Part shown: piece by piece, positions 8,723 through 18,055 of the stretch
Layout of the letters: each line of letters begins with the position of its first letter
How positions within the stretch are numbered: position 1 is the first letter of the stretch
NCBI RefSeq assembly: GCF_030813055.1
Contig: NZ_JAUSTW010000008.1
Span: 1-64,000 of the forward strand
DNA from: Neobacillus ginsengisoli
Lineage (GTDB): Bacteria > Bacillota > Bacilli > Bacillales_B > DSM-18226
DNA: 64,000 bases
Reading direction: 5' to 3'
Made by a program: the position numbers and the translations under genes
The notes under the pieces: model-generated
What the model saw: only the letters and a program-made list of their open reading frames with translations
Database searches by the model: none
What the model was told of the DNA's origin: nothing

Positions 8723-9035
8723 TTGTTTCTTTCTCCTGTTACCCAAGTCCATTTTCCCATACCTTTGAATACGTTGAATACTATAAAAAATAACTGTATA
8801 TAATGTTTCCACAAAGTCAACAAATTTTGAATGTTATCTTCTGTTCCGAACAGCAGTATATTGTACCGCAGTAATGGAGTCTGACGAATATATTCGATCG
8901 TATCCTTCATTTTGTTTTTCATCACATTCTTGCTTAGGATAATGGCTTGAGAATGCCCCAAATCAAGTGGATATGCTGCATGTTGCATTAAATAACTCAT
9001 CGTAATGGGTATGCTCAAGCCTTTTGCGACCCCGA
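8710..9035 (-). pseudogene. Ger(x)C germination lipoprotein, internal remnant
   Basis: The minus strand reads GVAKGLSIPITMSYLM, then LGHSQAIILSKNVMKN and TIEYIRQTPLLRYNILLFG. This is the first domain of GerAC/GerKC-type spore germination proteins (typical wording GHxKVIIxGxxxA, FFxRDPELRxxxxV). The lipobox start and about two thirds of the protein are absent. With the GerB piece just upstream, it forms the stub of a second germinant receptor operon. Confidence 0.6.
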
Positions 9036-9068
9036 CTAAAAATGGGTTCTTCTATTAATACTGCCCCT

Positions 9069-9332
9069 TCAAAGGACATAGGAAAGAAATGGATGAAGCT
9101 GAAACATCAAGGAAAAAACATTTTTGTTTTCTATTCGCTTGTAAACCATATAGACAAGAACGGTCCATAACAATAAAGGGATCAGCGTGCCGATTGCGCA
9201 TATCCAAGAATCCCGTCCGGATGCCGCCAATAGTAATGGATGGAGCAACACATGGACCATGAATCCGATCGACAAAATCAGTAAAATATAGATATGTACA
9301 GGTTCAATCATTGCCTTATTCAACACTGTCAC
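9069..9332 (-). pseudogene. GerAB-type germination permease, N-terminal remnant
   Basis: Begins MTVLNKAMIEPVHIYILLIL and continues HPLLLAASGRDSWICAIGTLIPLLLW, matching the first two membrane helices and the GRDAW motif of endospore germination permeases (APC superfamily). It loses homology after NKNVF, about 75 residues into a normally ~365-aa protein. The GerC remnant follows, so a deletion has joined the start of gerB to the start of gerC. Confidence 0.6.
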
Positions 9333-9590
9333 CTGCCTCGTTATGAAATCAACGACAATTAATAGAAAATTATATACTCATAGTTTGACCGTTTTTATAA
9401 ATATTATTTTAGTTTTATTTTAAACTGGATTAACCAGAGAAGCGTTGGGCTTATCGATCATGGTTCCCTGAAAAAGGAAGGCACCTTTTCTGGTTCCTTC
9501 CTATCATCGCCTAAGTATTTTTTCCGCCCATCCTTAAGCCATTTGGCTACGGCAGGAGTTGACTGTACTGCGGCAATTACTATATTTCAT
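9333..9590. other. Decayed spacer with an unrecognised minus-strand fragment
   Basis: Between the GerB remnant and the dead transporter, the minus strand holds an open stretch (about 9466-9590) reading AVQSTPAVAKWLKDGRKKYL, then EPEKVPSFFREP and a stop. It has no start codon and I do not recognise it. The remaining 130 bases are AT-rich with nothing visible. Confidence 0.3.
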
Positions 9591-10021
9591 TCAAGCACCC
9601 TTTAGTGTAACAAGGAATTTATGTTGATAATTTCTAAAATGGAATTCAATTTGACAAGATGAATAGCATAGTGATTTATTCATACGAAGCGTATCGGTAA
9701 AACCCTGTGTAAGACAATAACTTTCGGGGATAGGACGATAACAAAATGAAAATGTATGTATATAGAAAAGATGGGCGTCGAAAGCTTGATGGAAAATGTA
9801 ATTGGAAAAGCCTTTATTAATAATCAATTGCCCCAAACCAAGGCCTAATAGGCATGTAGTTAAACTAATTTGTACTAAAGAAGCTGTAGTATGATATTCT
9901 TTTACAATAGTAGGAAATGAAGGCAATTACATATCGATAGTAAAAGGTCCTAAAAGTCCAAGTGAACCTAAAAGTAAAGCAAGCTGTAATCGTTTCTTTC
10001 CACTTAATTTATTTAAATTCC
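9591..10021 (-). pseudogene. Bcr/CflA-type MFS multidrug transporter, N-terminal remnant
   Basis: The minus strand reads KLSGKKRLQLALLLGSLG, then LGPFTIDM, a TAA, then LPSFPTIVKEYHTTASLVQ and SLTTCLLGLGLGQLIIN. This is the first two helices of Bcr/CflA drug:H+ antiporters, where DMYLPSFP is the hallmark; the TAA replaces that Tyr. No start codon remains in frame, and after GQLII the sequence no longer matches an MFS protein. Nonsense mutation, lost start and truncation make this a clear pseudogene. Confidence 0.75.
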
Positions 10022-10197
10022 CCTAGCCTTTCTATTAAAACAGTCATCATCCTATGGTACCTGTTTTATCTTCACTTTTATAGTGTTAAATATTTGGCTT
10101 TCCATCTAAGTGTTATGGTCATTCCATGTGCGCCAAACGATATTAGTATACATGCAAGAAAGAAGCATGATCATCTATTCTACCCGTAAGTAGCAAA

Positions 10198-11289
10198 TTA
10201 AGTGGTTGTTAATTTAGCATAGATGATAAAAAACAGGGTTAATTCCCCCATTATGACAATGTTTGAAACGACCGTAATCAAATTAATAATAAAAAAGACT
10301 GCTAAAATACCTAAAAATAAACCTAAATGATAAATTTTCAACCGATGGTGCTCATGTCTATATTGGTGGAAAACAAAAGTAGTTGCAAGGAAATAGAGCA
10401 ATACAGAACCAAAAACAAAATATAGGATAAATGAATAATGGACTTCATGTAAACACAACAGTTTTATCGATGCTGCAATCATACTCAAAGACATTAAAAT
10501 AAACAGATGGCCGTAAATAATAGTTTGTCCAGCTGTTTGGATCGATTTGTCTACTTTCTTTTCCATATTATCGAAATACTGCCACCACATCGATAGAATA
10601 AGGACAAATGAAATGATTGAAAATGAGATTAAATACCAATCTCCTTTTTGTGGTTGTATTACTGTAAGAGTGCTGACAACAGATTCTCCAAACAGGATTA
10701 ATGTCAATAAAGCAAATCGTTCTAATAAATGAGCTGTATTTGTCGGAGCTTTCACCAAATACTTTCGCCCGAAAATGGGCACAAAAATATCGACAAAAAT
10801 ACCTGCATATAACACAGCATATCGGATCCACGAATCAAAAAAGAGAGAGAAAGATGAGAGAATGATACCGATCCAAAAACGTGTCCCCAAATAGTGAGCT
10901 GTTTTTCTTCTATCTCCTTCTTCTGAACGCTGCACAACAAGATATTGAATCGCGGTCAGTACTCTTAATCCGATATAGCCAATAAAAAATGGAAGATAGT
11001 AACGATCAAAATCAACCGATAAGCTGGCCGTCATAATAAGGACAAAAAACATTTGCAGAATCGTAAATATACGTTGATGCAATAAGTCTTGGCCAAATCG
11101 ATTATTAAACATGGTTTGCCCCACCCATGCCCACCAGATAGGGATAAAAATTAAAACAAACTTAAATAAATATTCTAGAGGAATATAGCCTTCTTCTACA
11201 TGAAGTAAAATACGAGTCACAGTCGTAACAGCTGCCACAATTAGTAAATCATAAAAGAGCTCTAACCACGTTACTTTCTTTTCTTCCAT
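10198..11289 (-). CDS. Low-temperature-requirement A (LtrA) family membrane protein
   Basis: Integral membrane protein of 363 aa with about 10 hydrophobic segments. The N-terminal signature WLELFYDLLIVAAV is diagnostic of the LtrA family, and a second conserved motif LLERFALLTLILFGES is present near residue 190. LtrA was named for a Listeria mutant unable to grow in the cold; its biochemical role is not established. The gene is intact and monocistronic. Its start at 11289 is preceded by AGGAGG. No neighbour suggests a function. Confidence 0.85.
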   Translation of the reverse strand: MEEKKVTWLELFYDLLIVAAVTTVTRILLHVEEGYIPLEYLFKFVLIFIPIWWAWVGQTMFNNRFGQDLLHQRIFTILQMFFVLIMTASLSVDFDRYYLPFFIGYIGLRVLTAIQYLVVQRSEEGDRRKTAHYLGTRFWIGIILSSFSLFFDSWIRYAVLYAGIFVDIFVPIFGRKYLVKAPTNTAHLLERFALLTLILFGESVVSTLTVIQPQKGDWYLISFSIISFVLILSMWWQYFDNMEKKVDKSIQTAGQTIIYGHLFILMSLSMIAASIKLLCLHEVHYSFILYFVFGSVLLYFLATTFVFHQYRHEHHRLKIYHLGLFLGILAVFFIINLITVVSNIVIMGELTLFFIIYAKLTTT

Positions 11290-11463
11290 TTCTGCACTCC
11301 TCCTATCTTCTAATAGATTATATTAAGCTTTTATCATTCTGGAATAGAAATAAGGTGTTATATGAGTCAATCAGCCGCACAATAGCATTCTTTTATAATA
11401 GTATTATAGTAAAACAGGTACCTATTATGGTAAAATCTACTATATAAATATAGAATAAAAGCT
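11290..11463. promoter_or_regulatory. Divergent intergenic region
   Basis: AT-rich spacer between ltrA (minus) and the wall hydrolase (plus). It presumably carries both promoters, but no consensus -35/-10 pair stands out enough to call. AAGGAG at 11464-11469 is the ribosome binding site of the hydrolase. Confidence 0.3.
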
Positions 11464-11559
11464 AAGGAGAATGAAAGAATAAAATCATTCATACTAAGAG
11501 CAGGATTATTTACTGGTTTAATAGTCCTGGGGTGGTCACATGAACAAGCTTCTGCGGAG

Positions 11560-13077
11560 ATGACCTTTCCATCCAAATGCACATCATATGGTGAAATTAA
11601 ACAAAATCAAAATCCTTCACTTCAGCAGATGAACTGTTTACTGACAAATGCTGCATTGGAAGCAAACATTCCTCCCGAAGTTGTTAAAGCTGTTGCTACA
11701 CAAGAAAATGGTAGTTGGAAACAATTTACCGATAATGGACAGCCTACTATTTCTTCAGATGGCGGGATAGGGGTCATGCAAATTACAAATCAATCAAGCT
11801 ATGACCAAGAGAAATTAAAGAATGATATTTACTACAATATTCAAGCCGGTGTTGACATTCTTAACAACATGTACAATCGTACAGACCTTCCGAAAATAAA
11901 AGGCGCAGGACGAGACGTAATTGAAAATTGGTACTTTCCAATTATGGCTTATAACGGCACCAAACCGGTAAATAGTCCCCTTATTCAGGCTAATGGAAGT
12001 AAAAATACGAACGCTTATCAAGAAAAAGTCTTTGCCCATATTGAAAATGATAGCTATTTAACAGATACAAAATTAGCACAGTTCCCTTTCCATACAACTG
12101 ATTTTGTTTATAACCCCACCAGCGACCAAAATATTATTTTCAATAAGTTGGAATATACCATTACTGACCAGATGCATGCTTCTGCCTATCTTTTTAAAAC
12201 GGGAAACAAGGTAGTAGTAACGATGGATGGTGTAAATTTGCGTTCAACACCTGACATTAAATCAGCAAATTCTTTAGGGAAAAATACTCCTCTAATCATT
12301 GACGGAGATTTTGTATATGACCAGTCTACCGGTAATCGCTTTGTCTGGTACCCAGTCAAAACGGCTGATCAAAAATTATCAGGTTATATTTCCTCTGCTT
12401 ATATTATTAATAAGTTAGATGCACCTGTAGTTAACCCAGTGGATGAAAATGATGTATCTTTATCTGGCAAAGCTCCTTTTGCAAATGTAATGATACAAAT
12501 AATGAACGGAACATTGCCTGTTGGCAGTACAGTGGCTGATGCAACCGGAAACTTCAAGGCAGAAATTCCTACTCAAAAGGTAGGGACTAACCTAACTGTA
12601 ACCTATAAGGATAAACTGAATGAGTTAAGTCCAGCAACTGTAACTGTTGTAAAAGGGGTATTAAATGGTTGGGTAACACAAAATGGTAAACGCTATTACT
12701 ATATCAATGATGTAAAACAAACTGGTTGGATAGTAATTAGTGGGATGAAGTATTATTTAGATAATACTGGTGCAATGAAAACTGGCTGGTTGCTATATAA
12801 TGGTAAATGGTACTTCTTCAATAAAAATACTGGTGTAATGACTACTGGTTGGGTTCTTGATGGTAAATGGTACTATCTAGATAGCACAGGTGTTATGAAA
12901 ACTGGTTGGTTGTCTTACAATAAAAACTGGTATTTCTTAACTAATGACGGTTCCATGGCTACTGGTTGGGTTTTAACAGGTGGTAAGTGGTATTACCTAT
13001 ATAGCAATGGTATCATGGCGCATGACACTAAGATTGGTTCTTATAGATTAGGTCATGATGGTGCTTGGATTAGATAA
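11560..13077 (+). CDS. Lysozyme-like cell-wall protein with SH3b and choline-binding-type repeats; signal peptide out of frame
   Basis: Modular wall-targeted protein. Residues 20-170 form a lysozyme/transglycosylase-like domain (Glu at ATQENGSW, then GIGVMQIT). About 215-280 is a bacterial SH3 domain (VNLRSTPD), about 285-362 an Ig-like domain, and 364-505 consists of about six CW/choline-binding-type repeats with the pattern KTGWL-NGKWYYL. The open frame starts at ATG 11560 but clearly extends upstream as a signal peptide (IKSFILRAGLFTGLIVLGW, then ASA). A good AAGGAG and ATG at 11471 begin that signal peptide but lie one base out of frame: ATGAAAGAATAAAATC would need one more A. As written, the only in-frame ATG gives an unexported protein. 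This is a recent single-base loss or a sequencing error. Confidence 0.75.
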   Translation: MTFPSKCTSYGEIKQNQNPSLQQMNCLLTNAALEANIPPEVVKAVATQENGSWKQFTDNGQPTISSDGGIGVMQITNQSSYDQEKLKNDIYYNIQAGVDILNNMYNRTDLPKIKGAGRDVIENWYFPIMAYNGTKPVNSPLIQANGSKNTNAYQEKVFAHIENDSYLTDTKLAQFPFHTTDFVYNPTSDQNIIFNKLEYTITDQMHASAYLFKTGNKVVVTMDGVNLRSTPDIKSANSLGKNTPLIIDGDFVYDQSTGNRFVWYPVKTADQKLSGYISSAYIINKLDAPVVNPVDENDVSLSGKAPFANVMIQIMNGTLPVGSTVADATGNFKAEIPTQKVGTNLTVTYKDKLNELSPATVTVVKGVLNGWVTQNGKRYYYINDVKQTGWIVISGMKYYLDNTGAMKTGWLLYNGKWYFFNKNTGVMTTGWVLDGKWYYLDSTGVMKTGWLSYNKNWYFLTNDGSMATGWVLTGGKWYYLYSNGIMAHDTKIGSYRLGHDGAWIR

Positions 13078-13093
13078 ATTTTGATTGGAATGA

Positions 13094-13119
13094 GAGTGGC
13101 TAATTAGTCGCTCTTTTTT
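13094..13119 (+). terminator. Rho-independent terminator
   Basis: GAGTGGCT pairs with AGTCGCTC (wobbles included), followed by TTTTTT; 16 bases after the hydrolase stop. Confidence 0.8.
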
Positions 13120-13167
13120 ATATTGCCTTCGTTATAGAACAAATCTAATTTTCATATTAAACTGATT

Positions 13168-13233
13168 CTACTAAGCTATTTTGTCCAAAAGTTGACGATA
13201 CCAGAAGTCCTTTTTTTGGCGGCAAACATGTCC
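13168..13233 (-). repeat. Dispersed 66-bp repeat, copy B
   Basis: Second copy of the repeat at 956-1021 (58 of 66 identical). Here it fuses directly to the end of a GNAT-like fragment, so the joint peptide reads SRKRN followed by the repeat. Confidence 0.6.
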
Positions 13234-13335
13234 TATTGCGTTTACGACTAATTAAAAACGCTTTATCCGATTTTTCAAATCCAATACGGGAATAATATTC
13301 AAATGCACTTGGAGCCGATACCATAGGAGAAGTCG
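13234..13335 (-). pseudogene. GNAT acetyltransferase C-terminal fragment
   Basis: The minus strand encodes SAPSAFEYYSRIGFEKSDKA followed by FLISRKRN, the last strand-helix-strand of GNAT N-acetyltransferases (typical AxxFYxRxGFxxxxxAF). Nothing upstream of this survives; it is joined to an IS1182-like fragment at about 13327. Confidence 0.5.
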
Positions 13336-13560
13336 ACCAGTTCATTGATCCTTCGCAAAAGATTATCCTTCGGAACGATTAATTTATAAAGGTCCATATA
13401 AGGACTGAATATCATTGATTGTTGTTTTTGAATCATCGTACCCACCTGCCTGAAATAGATACCTTAATTATAGAACAAAAAAAGGCAGAAGCCCTCAATG
13501 GTATGAGAGTTCTACCTTTAATTGTTTTTAAGGACTTTTTCAGTGCCCTCTATTTTCGGA
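13327..13560 (-). mobile_element. IS1182-like element, left end and transposase N-terminus
   Basis: From ATG 13436 the minus strand reads MIQKQQSMIFSPYMDL and then YKLIVPKDNLLRRINELVDF, the start of IS1182-family transposases (DUF772-type). It breaks off after about 38 codons. Upstream, near 13530-13550, GAGGGCACTGAAAAAGTCC resembles the terminal repeat of these elements as I remember it. The catalytic DDE part and the right end are absent. Confidence 0.55.
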
Positions 13561-13577
13561 AGGGATTTTTCTCGTTC

Positions 13578-13747
13578 TTATTTAAAATTTCCTATAAAAA
13601 TTGATGATGATGCGCTGGTGCCAGGAAGAAGTTGAAGAAGTTGCGACACTTGCCTGCTAGGGTCATATTGATCCTGTAATACATATGGATTATACTCGAA
13701 CTGAATTTGTGGCATTTGAAAATTTCCATACGGATAAATCTAGGCAT
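13578..13747 (-). pseudogene. Small spore-coat-like protein, frameshifted
   Basis: AAGGAGAG followed by ATG at 13747 gives MPR, then after a one-base frame change IYPYGNFQMPQIQFEYNPYV and LQDQYDPSRQVSQLLQLL. The Tyr/Pro/Gln-rich composition is like short spore-coat proteins of Bacillus, but I cannot name it. The strong ribosome binding site shows that it was once expressed. Confidence 0.35.
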
Positions 13748-13868
13748 CTCTCCTTATGGTTTAATATCCAATAAAATATGTAGACATATTCAGTATGAAA
13801 CGGCAAGTGGTCAGAAAGTACCTTTTAAATATTGGAGTTTATTAGCGCGTGACCCTCAATCCCCTTTT

Positions 13869-15020
13869 TTAAAATAGCAGATGGATCCCGGAATTAATTT
13901 TGTTTATGCTTTTTAGTGGTACTATTTTTACATGTATGTCAGTTTTATTTAAACTGGGGAAATTCGCACTTTTTTGATACTTCCTCCAGTCATCGTGCAT
14001 AAATCGATACATATAGTCCTCAAATTGATATATATCTCCACCGATTTTTTGGCTTTTTAAATAAACTCCATATACCTTATTTCTTATTTTATCTTGTATC
14101 TGTCTCTTAATTTTTGGGGAGAGAATCTCATGGTCGGATTCTCTAACAATTGCTGAAACTATTATATCTAATCCGATTTGTACATCGTTTTGGTCTTTAT
14201 TAAAAACCCTTTTGACCTTCGGTTTCAATAACTCGATTTGAACAAGTTCCTCTTTTCCTGCTTTCCTCTCACTTACGATTACTGGTGAGCGAACCGATTG
14301 ATTATTAATACGTATAAAACCTTCAAGCTCATTTCTCGTTAATTGCCCCTTTAGTTTTCCTCCCTTTAAAAGATACGCACCATTAAAAGTAGTAACTGGC
14401 AATTTTTTTAGATCCTTTTTCATGATTTCATCGTTGATTTTTATACCTGGCAATATTATGGTTTTTGTTTTTTCATTAAATTGATAAATAAGATCTTGCA
14501 ACGAAATAGCAGGAATTGATGAATCTTGTTCCTGCATGTATTCAGGATGATTAATTCGAGCATTAGAGTATGCATAATTAAACGGAACTTTCGTTGTAAA
14601 AATTTCTTCAAGAGGTTCCTCTGTCCCGTAGGTCAAACCTGTTAAACGAATATTGAAATTCGTATCTAAAGCCTTTAGCGTTCTTTCTAATCTACTTTCC
14701 AATAAAGACTTTCCAAAAACGAACAAACCTATCTGGTCATAATTCACTGGAATTTGTATGCCATGATAGATTTTATTTATCGCTTCTTCTATCGTTTTCC
14801 CTTTTCCAGTTCCTATCCAAACCGGACTAGGCTGATCACTTTTCCCTTGCTCTGTTTTAGCTACATTCGAGAAGTCTAAGAACTGTAGCACGACATGATA
14901 TTCATTATTTTTATAATCAATTCCCAACCCCACCGCATATGCTACGAATTGAATCTCATTCACTTTCGTACAACCCGTTAACAAAGGCAATATATAGATT
15001 ATGATTAGTAGTCTTCTCAT
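13869..15020 (-). CDS. Ger(x)C family germination lipoprotein (C subunit)
   Basis: Lipoprotein C subunit of a GerA-type germinant receptor, expected on the outer face of the spore inner membrane. The signal peptide ends in a lipobox (LPLLTGC, Cys17). The conserved N-domain motif NYDQIGLFVFGKSLLE and the C-terminal domain ending near VKIVPL fit the family; 383 aa is normal. Its ATG follows the A-subunit stop with no gap, so the two are translationally coupled. It is last of a B-A-C operon. Confidence 0.88.
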   Translation of the reverse strand: MRRLLIIIYILPLLTGCTKVNEIQFVAYAVGLGIDYKNNEYHVVLQFLDFSNVAKTEQGKSDQPSPVWIGTGKGKTIEEAINKIYHGIQIPVNYDQIGLFVFGKSLLESRLERTLKALDTNFNIRLTGLTYGTEEPLEEIFTTKVPFNYAYSNARINHPEYMQEQDSSIPAISLQDLIYQFNEKTKTIILPGIKINDEIMKKDLKKLPVTTFNGAYLLKGGKLKGQLTRNELEGFIRINNQSVRSPVIVSERKAGKEELVQIELLKPKVKRVFNKDQNDVQIGLDIIVSAIVRESDHEILSPKIKRQIQDKIRNKVYGVYLKSQKIGGDIYQFEDYMYRFMHDDWRKYQKSANFPSLNKTDIHVKIVPLKSINKINSGIHLLF

Positions 15021-16433
15021 TTATTCACCTGTTCTTGACCTATCTTTAATTTGTAAAGAGGCAATCCGTTTTTTCATGAATGAAAAAGGGATACGGAAAA
15101 AAGTGAAAAGGATATCTTTCCCCTCTGGTGAAGAGATATCTGCTAATAAAGGAACACCAAATGACTTTAACTTCGTTAAAAAGAGAAATACGAACATCAG
15201 ACTTATGATAAAACCAAAAATCCCCATAAAATAGCTTAAAAATAGAACAAACACTCTTATAAAAAAAATATTACCTGTTAAAGACTGATTGACCAGCGTA
15301 AAGCTAGAAATGGCTGTTATACCAATGACAACGAGCGTAGTCGGGGATGTAATACCCCCTCGAATAGCCGCGTCACCGATGATCAAACCACCAATAACGG
15401 CAACCGTTTGTCCTATTCCTTTAGGAAGACGTGCGCCGCCTTCTTTAAATAGCTCAAACATAACGAGCATTAGGAAGATCTCTATAAGCGGTGAGAATGG
15501 CAATCCTATTCTAGAAACTGTAATCGTTGCAATAAGTGGAAGAGGTAATTGTCCTACATTATGTGTGATTAAAGCCGCATAAAAACCTGGCAGAAAAGTT
15601 GTTGTAAACAGACCTAATATACGCAAGGTTCTTTCTAACGATGCAAAATAAAAACTTGTGTTATCATCTTCAGGCGTCTTAAATAGAAAAGAAAGATTTG
15701 TCGGTGCAATCAATACGGTTGGAGATCCATCTACTACAATGGCAAACCTCCCTTGATTGATCGATTCTGTTACGAAATCAGCTCGTCCTGTATAGTTTAT
15801 TTCTGGAATAAGCGTGAATTTATTCTCTATTAAATGTTCGATTAGCATAGAAGTACTTGTTACTATATCAATGTCTAAAGCTTTCAGCCTCCCCTGTATA
15901 TCTCTCAGGATCTGTTCGTTAATGATATCTTTTATATAAAGAAGGGAAATCCTTGTATTGGTTCTTTTGCCGATGGTGTAATCTTCAATAACCAAAGAGG
16001 AGGTTCTTAACCTTTTACGGATTAAACCTAGATTGGTTGTGATATCCTCCACAAATCCATCCTTCGGGCCTCGAATCGATACTTCTGCTACAGACTCGTC
16101 AGGCTGTCTCGATGGAGATTTACTGATATTATAAAAATAAACCTTTTCTCCGGCAGGTATTACCATTAGTTTCCCCGCGAAAATAGCTTCCTCTATTTTT
16201 TCAGCATTGATGTTCTTTTTATTTATAACCTCCATCTGCAAAGATTGATAAATGGAGCTGGGGGTTTCGCAGGACGACAGTATAAATGAGGGAATCAGAC
16301 TAGTATCCGTTAAGGGTTTACAATATACAAAGATGGAAGGATGGTCCGCAGTTTTATCCGTTTTTATTTCAATATCAGACGAATGGTTGAAAAGCTTCTG
16401 CAGTTTTTCAATCGAGAAAAGATGTTCATTCAT
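15021..16433 (-). CDS. GerA-family germinant receptor A subunit
   Basis: Spore germination protein of 470 aa. The N-terminal half is soluble (about 1-230), with the GerA signatures VSIRGPKDGFVEDITTNLGL and RLRTSSLVIEDYTIGKRT. The C-terminal half has about five membrane helices, with FVTESINQGRFAIVVDGSPT just before them. A subunits bind or relay the germinant signal together with B and C. Start codon and B-subunit end overlap by 8 bases. The complete motif set suggests that the receptor is functional. Confidence 0.92.
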   Translation of the reverse strand: MNEHLFSIEKLQKLFNHSSDIEIKTDKTADHPSIFVYCKPLTDTSLIPSFILSSCETPSSIYQSLQMEVINKKNINAEKIEEAIFAGKLMVIPAGEKVYFYNISKSPSRQPDESVAEVSIRGPKDGFVEDITTNLGLIRKRLRTSSLVIEDYTIGKRTNTRISLLYIKDIINEQILRDIQGRLKALDIDIVTSTSMLIEHLIENKFTLIPEINYTGRADFVTESINQGRFAIVVDGSPTVLIAPTNLSFLFKTPEDDNTSFYFASLERTLRILGLFTTTFLPGFYAALITHNVGQLPLPLIATITVSRIGLPFSPLIEIFLMLVMFELFKEGGARLPKGIGQTVAVIGGLIIGDAAIRGGITSPTTLVVIGITAISSFTLVNQSLTGNIFFIRVFVLFLSYFMGIFGFIISLMFVFLFLTKLKSFGVPLLADISSPEGKDILFTFFRIPFSFMKKRIASLQIKDRSRTGE

Positions 16434-17520
16434 GATTCAATCCTGCCTCCCCTGACCACTTCTGTTTATTCTTCACAATAAAAAACGCTAAGATGACAAT
16501 TTGGAAAGTTAATAAAAAGAAAGAGGAAGGTCTGAAATATCCATAGATCAAGGTAGCCAAAGCGCTTTGGTCAAATGGATAGATGCAAGCAATAAAAAGG
16601 ATAGTGTATATAATCCTTACTACTTTTATATTAGTAATGCCTTTTGTCAGAATTTTGCATGAGATAAATACGAATAAACTAATTCTTATCACCCCACCTG
16701 AAATCCACTGATAAATCGCAAAAAAATCGGTATGTGAAAAATATCTTCCAATCGATATTAAGCGCCACTGTTCAAAAGCAGGGTATCGATATTTAGAGGC
16801 CTGGTCAGGTCCAAACTCGACAATCGCCCCAATCGTAGGTCCTATCATTAATCCTAGGATAACAAGCCCAACAATGAATAATTGCTTTCTTGAAACAGTC
16901 TTTTTTAGAACGGGAGTTAAAAAAATGATGATAAATAACTCTAAAATTGGTAAAGAGGTATATAAAAGACCCTTTATGATTGGTAAGTACCCGTCGATAA
17001 AAACAGGGAATAATAGTTCAAAATGCTTTTTCTTAACATTGGCAAAAGCAATAAAAAATCCTAATAAAAGAACGAAAGGACAAAGAATGCTGCTTAAGAG
17101 CCCAATGGAAAACAAGCCAGACTCGGTACAAAACAAACAGAAAATAAGCAGAACAAGGGCCAGGGTAAAACTGTTAAACCCTTGCATATAGCTCAATTGT
17201 GACCAATAAATAATTTCCTTTGCCGTCGCAAAAGCATCAAACAGCATATAGAAGGCTAATGGTAAAAGAAGGCTGTAATAACAAAGTAGGCTCCCATGAT
17301 CCTTTATTAGCTGGATAATGGAATGCTTGTTTAGGATGGCAACAATTTTGTAAAGAACATAAATCCATAAAGGTAGAATGAAGACCGTTAACAAAATACT
17401 AATCCAAGCATCTCTTTTTGCTGTGCTTAACAGGATAGGAATAATCTCAACATGGGCAAAAAGGCCTGTGGATAGTAAAATTATGTAAAAGACCGAAATG
17501 AACCTTAAAGTATTATGCAT
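16426..17520 (-). CDS. GerB-family germination permease (B subunit)
   Basis: Ten-helix APC-superfamily-like protein of 364 aa. The conserved start region (LFAHVEIIPILLSTAKRDAW, the second half matching the GRDAW-like motif of GerAB/GerKB) and helix-rich remainder identify the B subunit, thought to form the ligand-binding membrane part of the receptor. It is first in the operon, so the order is B-A-C rather than the common A-B-C or A-C-B. AAAGGAAATG provides the ribosome binding site. Confidence 0.9.
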   Translation of the reverse strand: MHNTLRFISVFYIILLSTGLFAHVEIIPILLSTAKRDAWISILLTVFILPLWIYVLYKIVAILNKHSIIQLIKDHGSLLCYYSLLLPLAFYMLFDAFATAKEIIYWSQLSYMQGFNSFTLALVLLIFCLFCTESGLFSIGLLSSILCPFVLLLGFFIAFANVKKKHFELLFPVFIDGYLPIIKGLLYTSLPILELFIIIFLTPVLKKTVSRKQLFIVGLVILGLMIGPTIGAIVEFGPDQASKYRYPAFEQWRLISIGRYFSHTDFFAIYQWISGGVIRISLFVFISCKILTKGITNIKVVRIIYTILFIACIYPFDQSALATLIYGYFRPSSFFLLTFQIVILAFFIVKNKQKWSGEAGLNHE

Positions 17521-17541
17521 TTTTTCATTTCCTTTTTTCCA

Positions 17542-17571
17542 TATTATTCATCCTGTTTCCTTATCCTATTC
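17542..17571 (-). promoter_or_regulatory. Possible sigma-G-type promoter of the ger operon
   Basis: On the minus strand GAATA and GAATAATA are separated by 17 bases, close to the forespore sigma-G pattern (-35 GMATR, -10 CATNNTA). The start codon is only about 20 bases downstream, leaving a very short leader, so the call is tentative. Sigma-G control is expected for germinant receptors. Confidence 0.3.
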
Positions 17572-17722
17572 GGAGATATTTATTATTTAGTTTTGAACAC
17601 TAATAAATGAGGTTCTATCTTAATAAAAGTCTCCCTTTAACCTGAAAATAAACACAACCTTTCCTCGTTTGTTATATTGTAATTCTCGTTTCTTCAATCT
17701 CAAGTGTCTGGTAAGATATTAA

Positions 17723-17745
17723 AAAAACGCCAAATGGCGTTTTAC
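17723..17745 (-). terminator. Terminator of the sigma-54 activator gene
   Basis: On the minus strand AACGCC-ATTT-GGCGTT is followed by TTTTT. It lies about 310 bases beyond the activator stop and before the ger operon. Confidence 0.75.
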
Positions 17746-18055
17746 AATATTTATTATATGGTTCTCCGATTATCTACAAGTATTGAATTTGTATTCTATT
17801 TGAGATTATTAACCTTTTCCCATTAATTAACTACATAATTTTGTAAAATAAGTACGATTACTCCCGTCATATGGGAGGTAGTTTGACAAGATTTTAGGTT
17901 TGCACCAGAACCTCTTGTTTTCCTTCAGCGTAAGATGATTGAACTCATTTGATCCTACTAGGATTACATTTATCCTAAATAGATTCATTATATTGCTCAC
18001 AATCCCCATCTTAAGATAGGTGGGATAAACAATAATATCAACAATAAAAATTTCT
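17746..18055. other. Spacer downstream of the activator
   Basis: A minus-strand open frame of 81 codons (17827-18072) exists but overlaps the activator end, has no ribosome binding site and shows no recognisable motif, so I do not call it. A short dyad (CTCCCGTCATATGGGAG, 17862-17878) is present. Confidence 0.3.
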
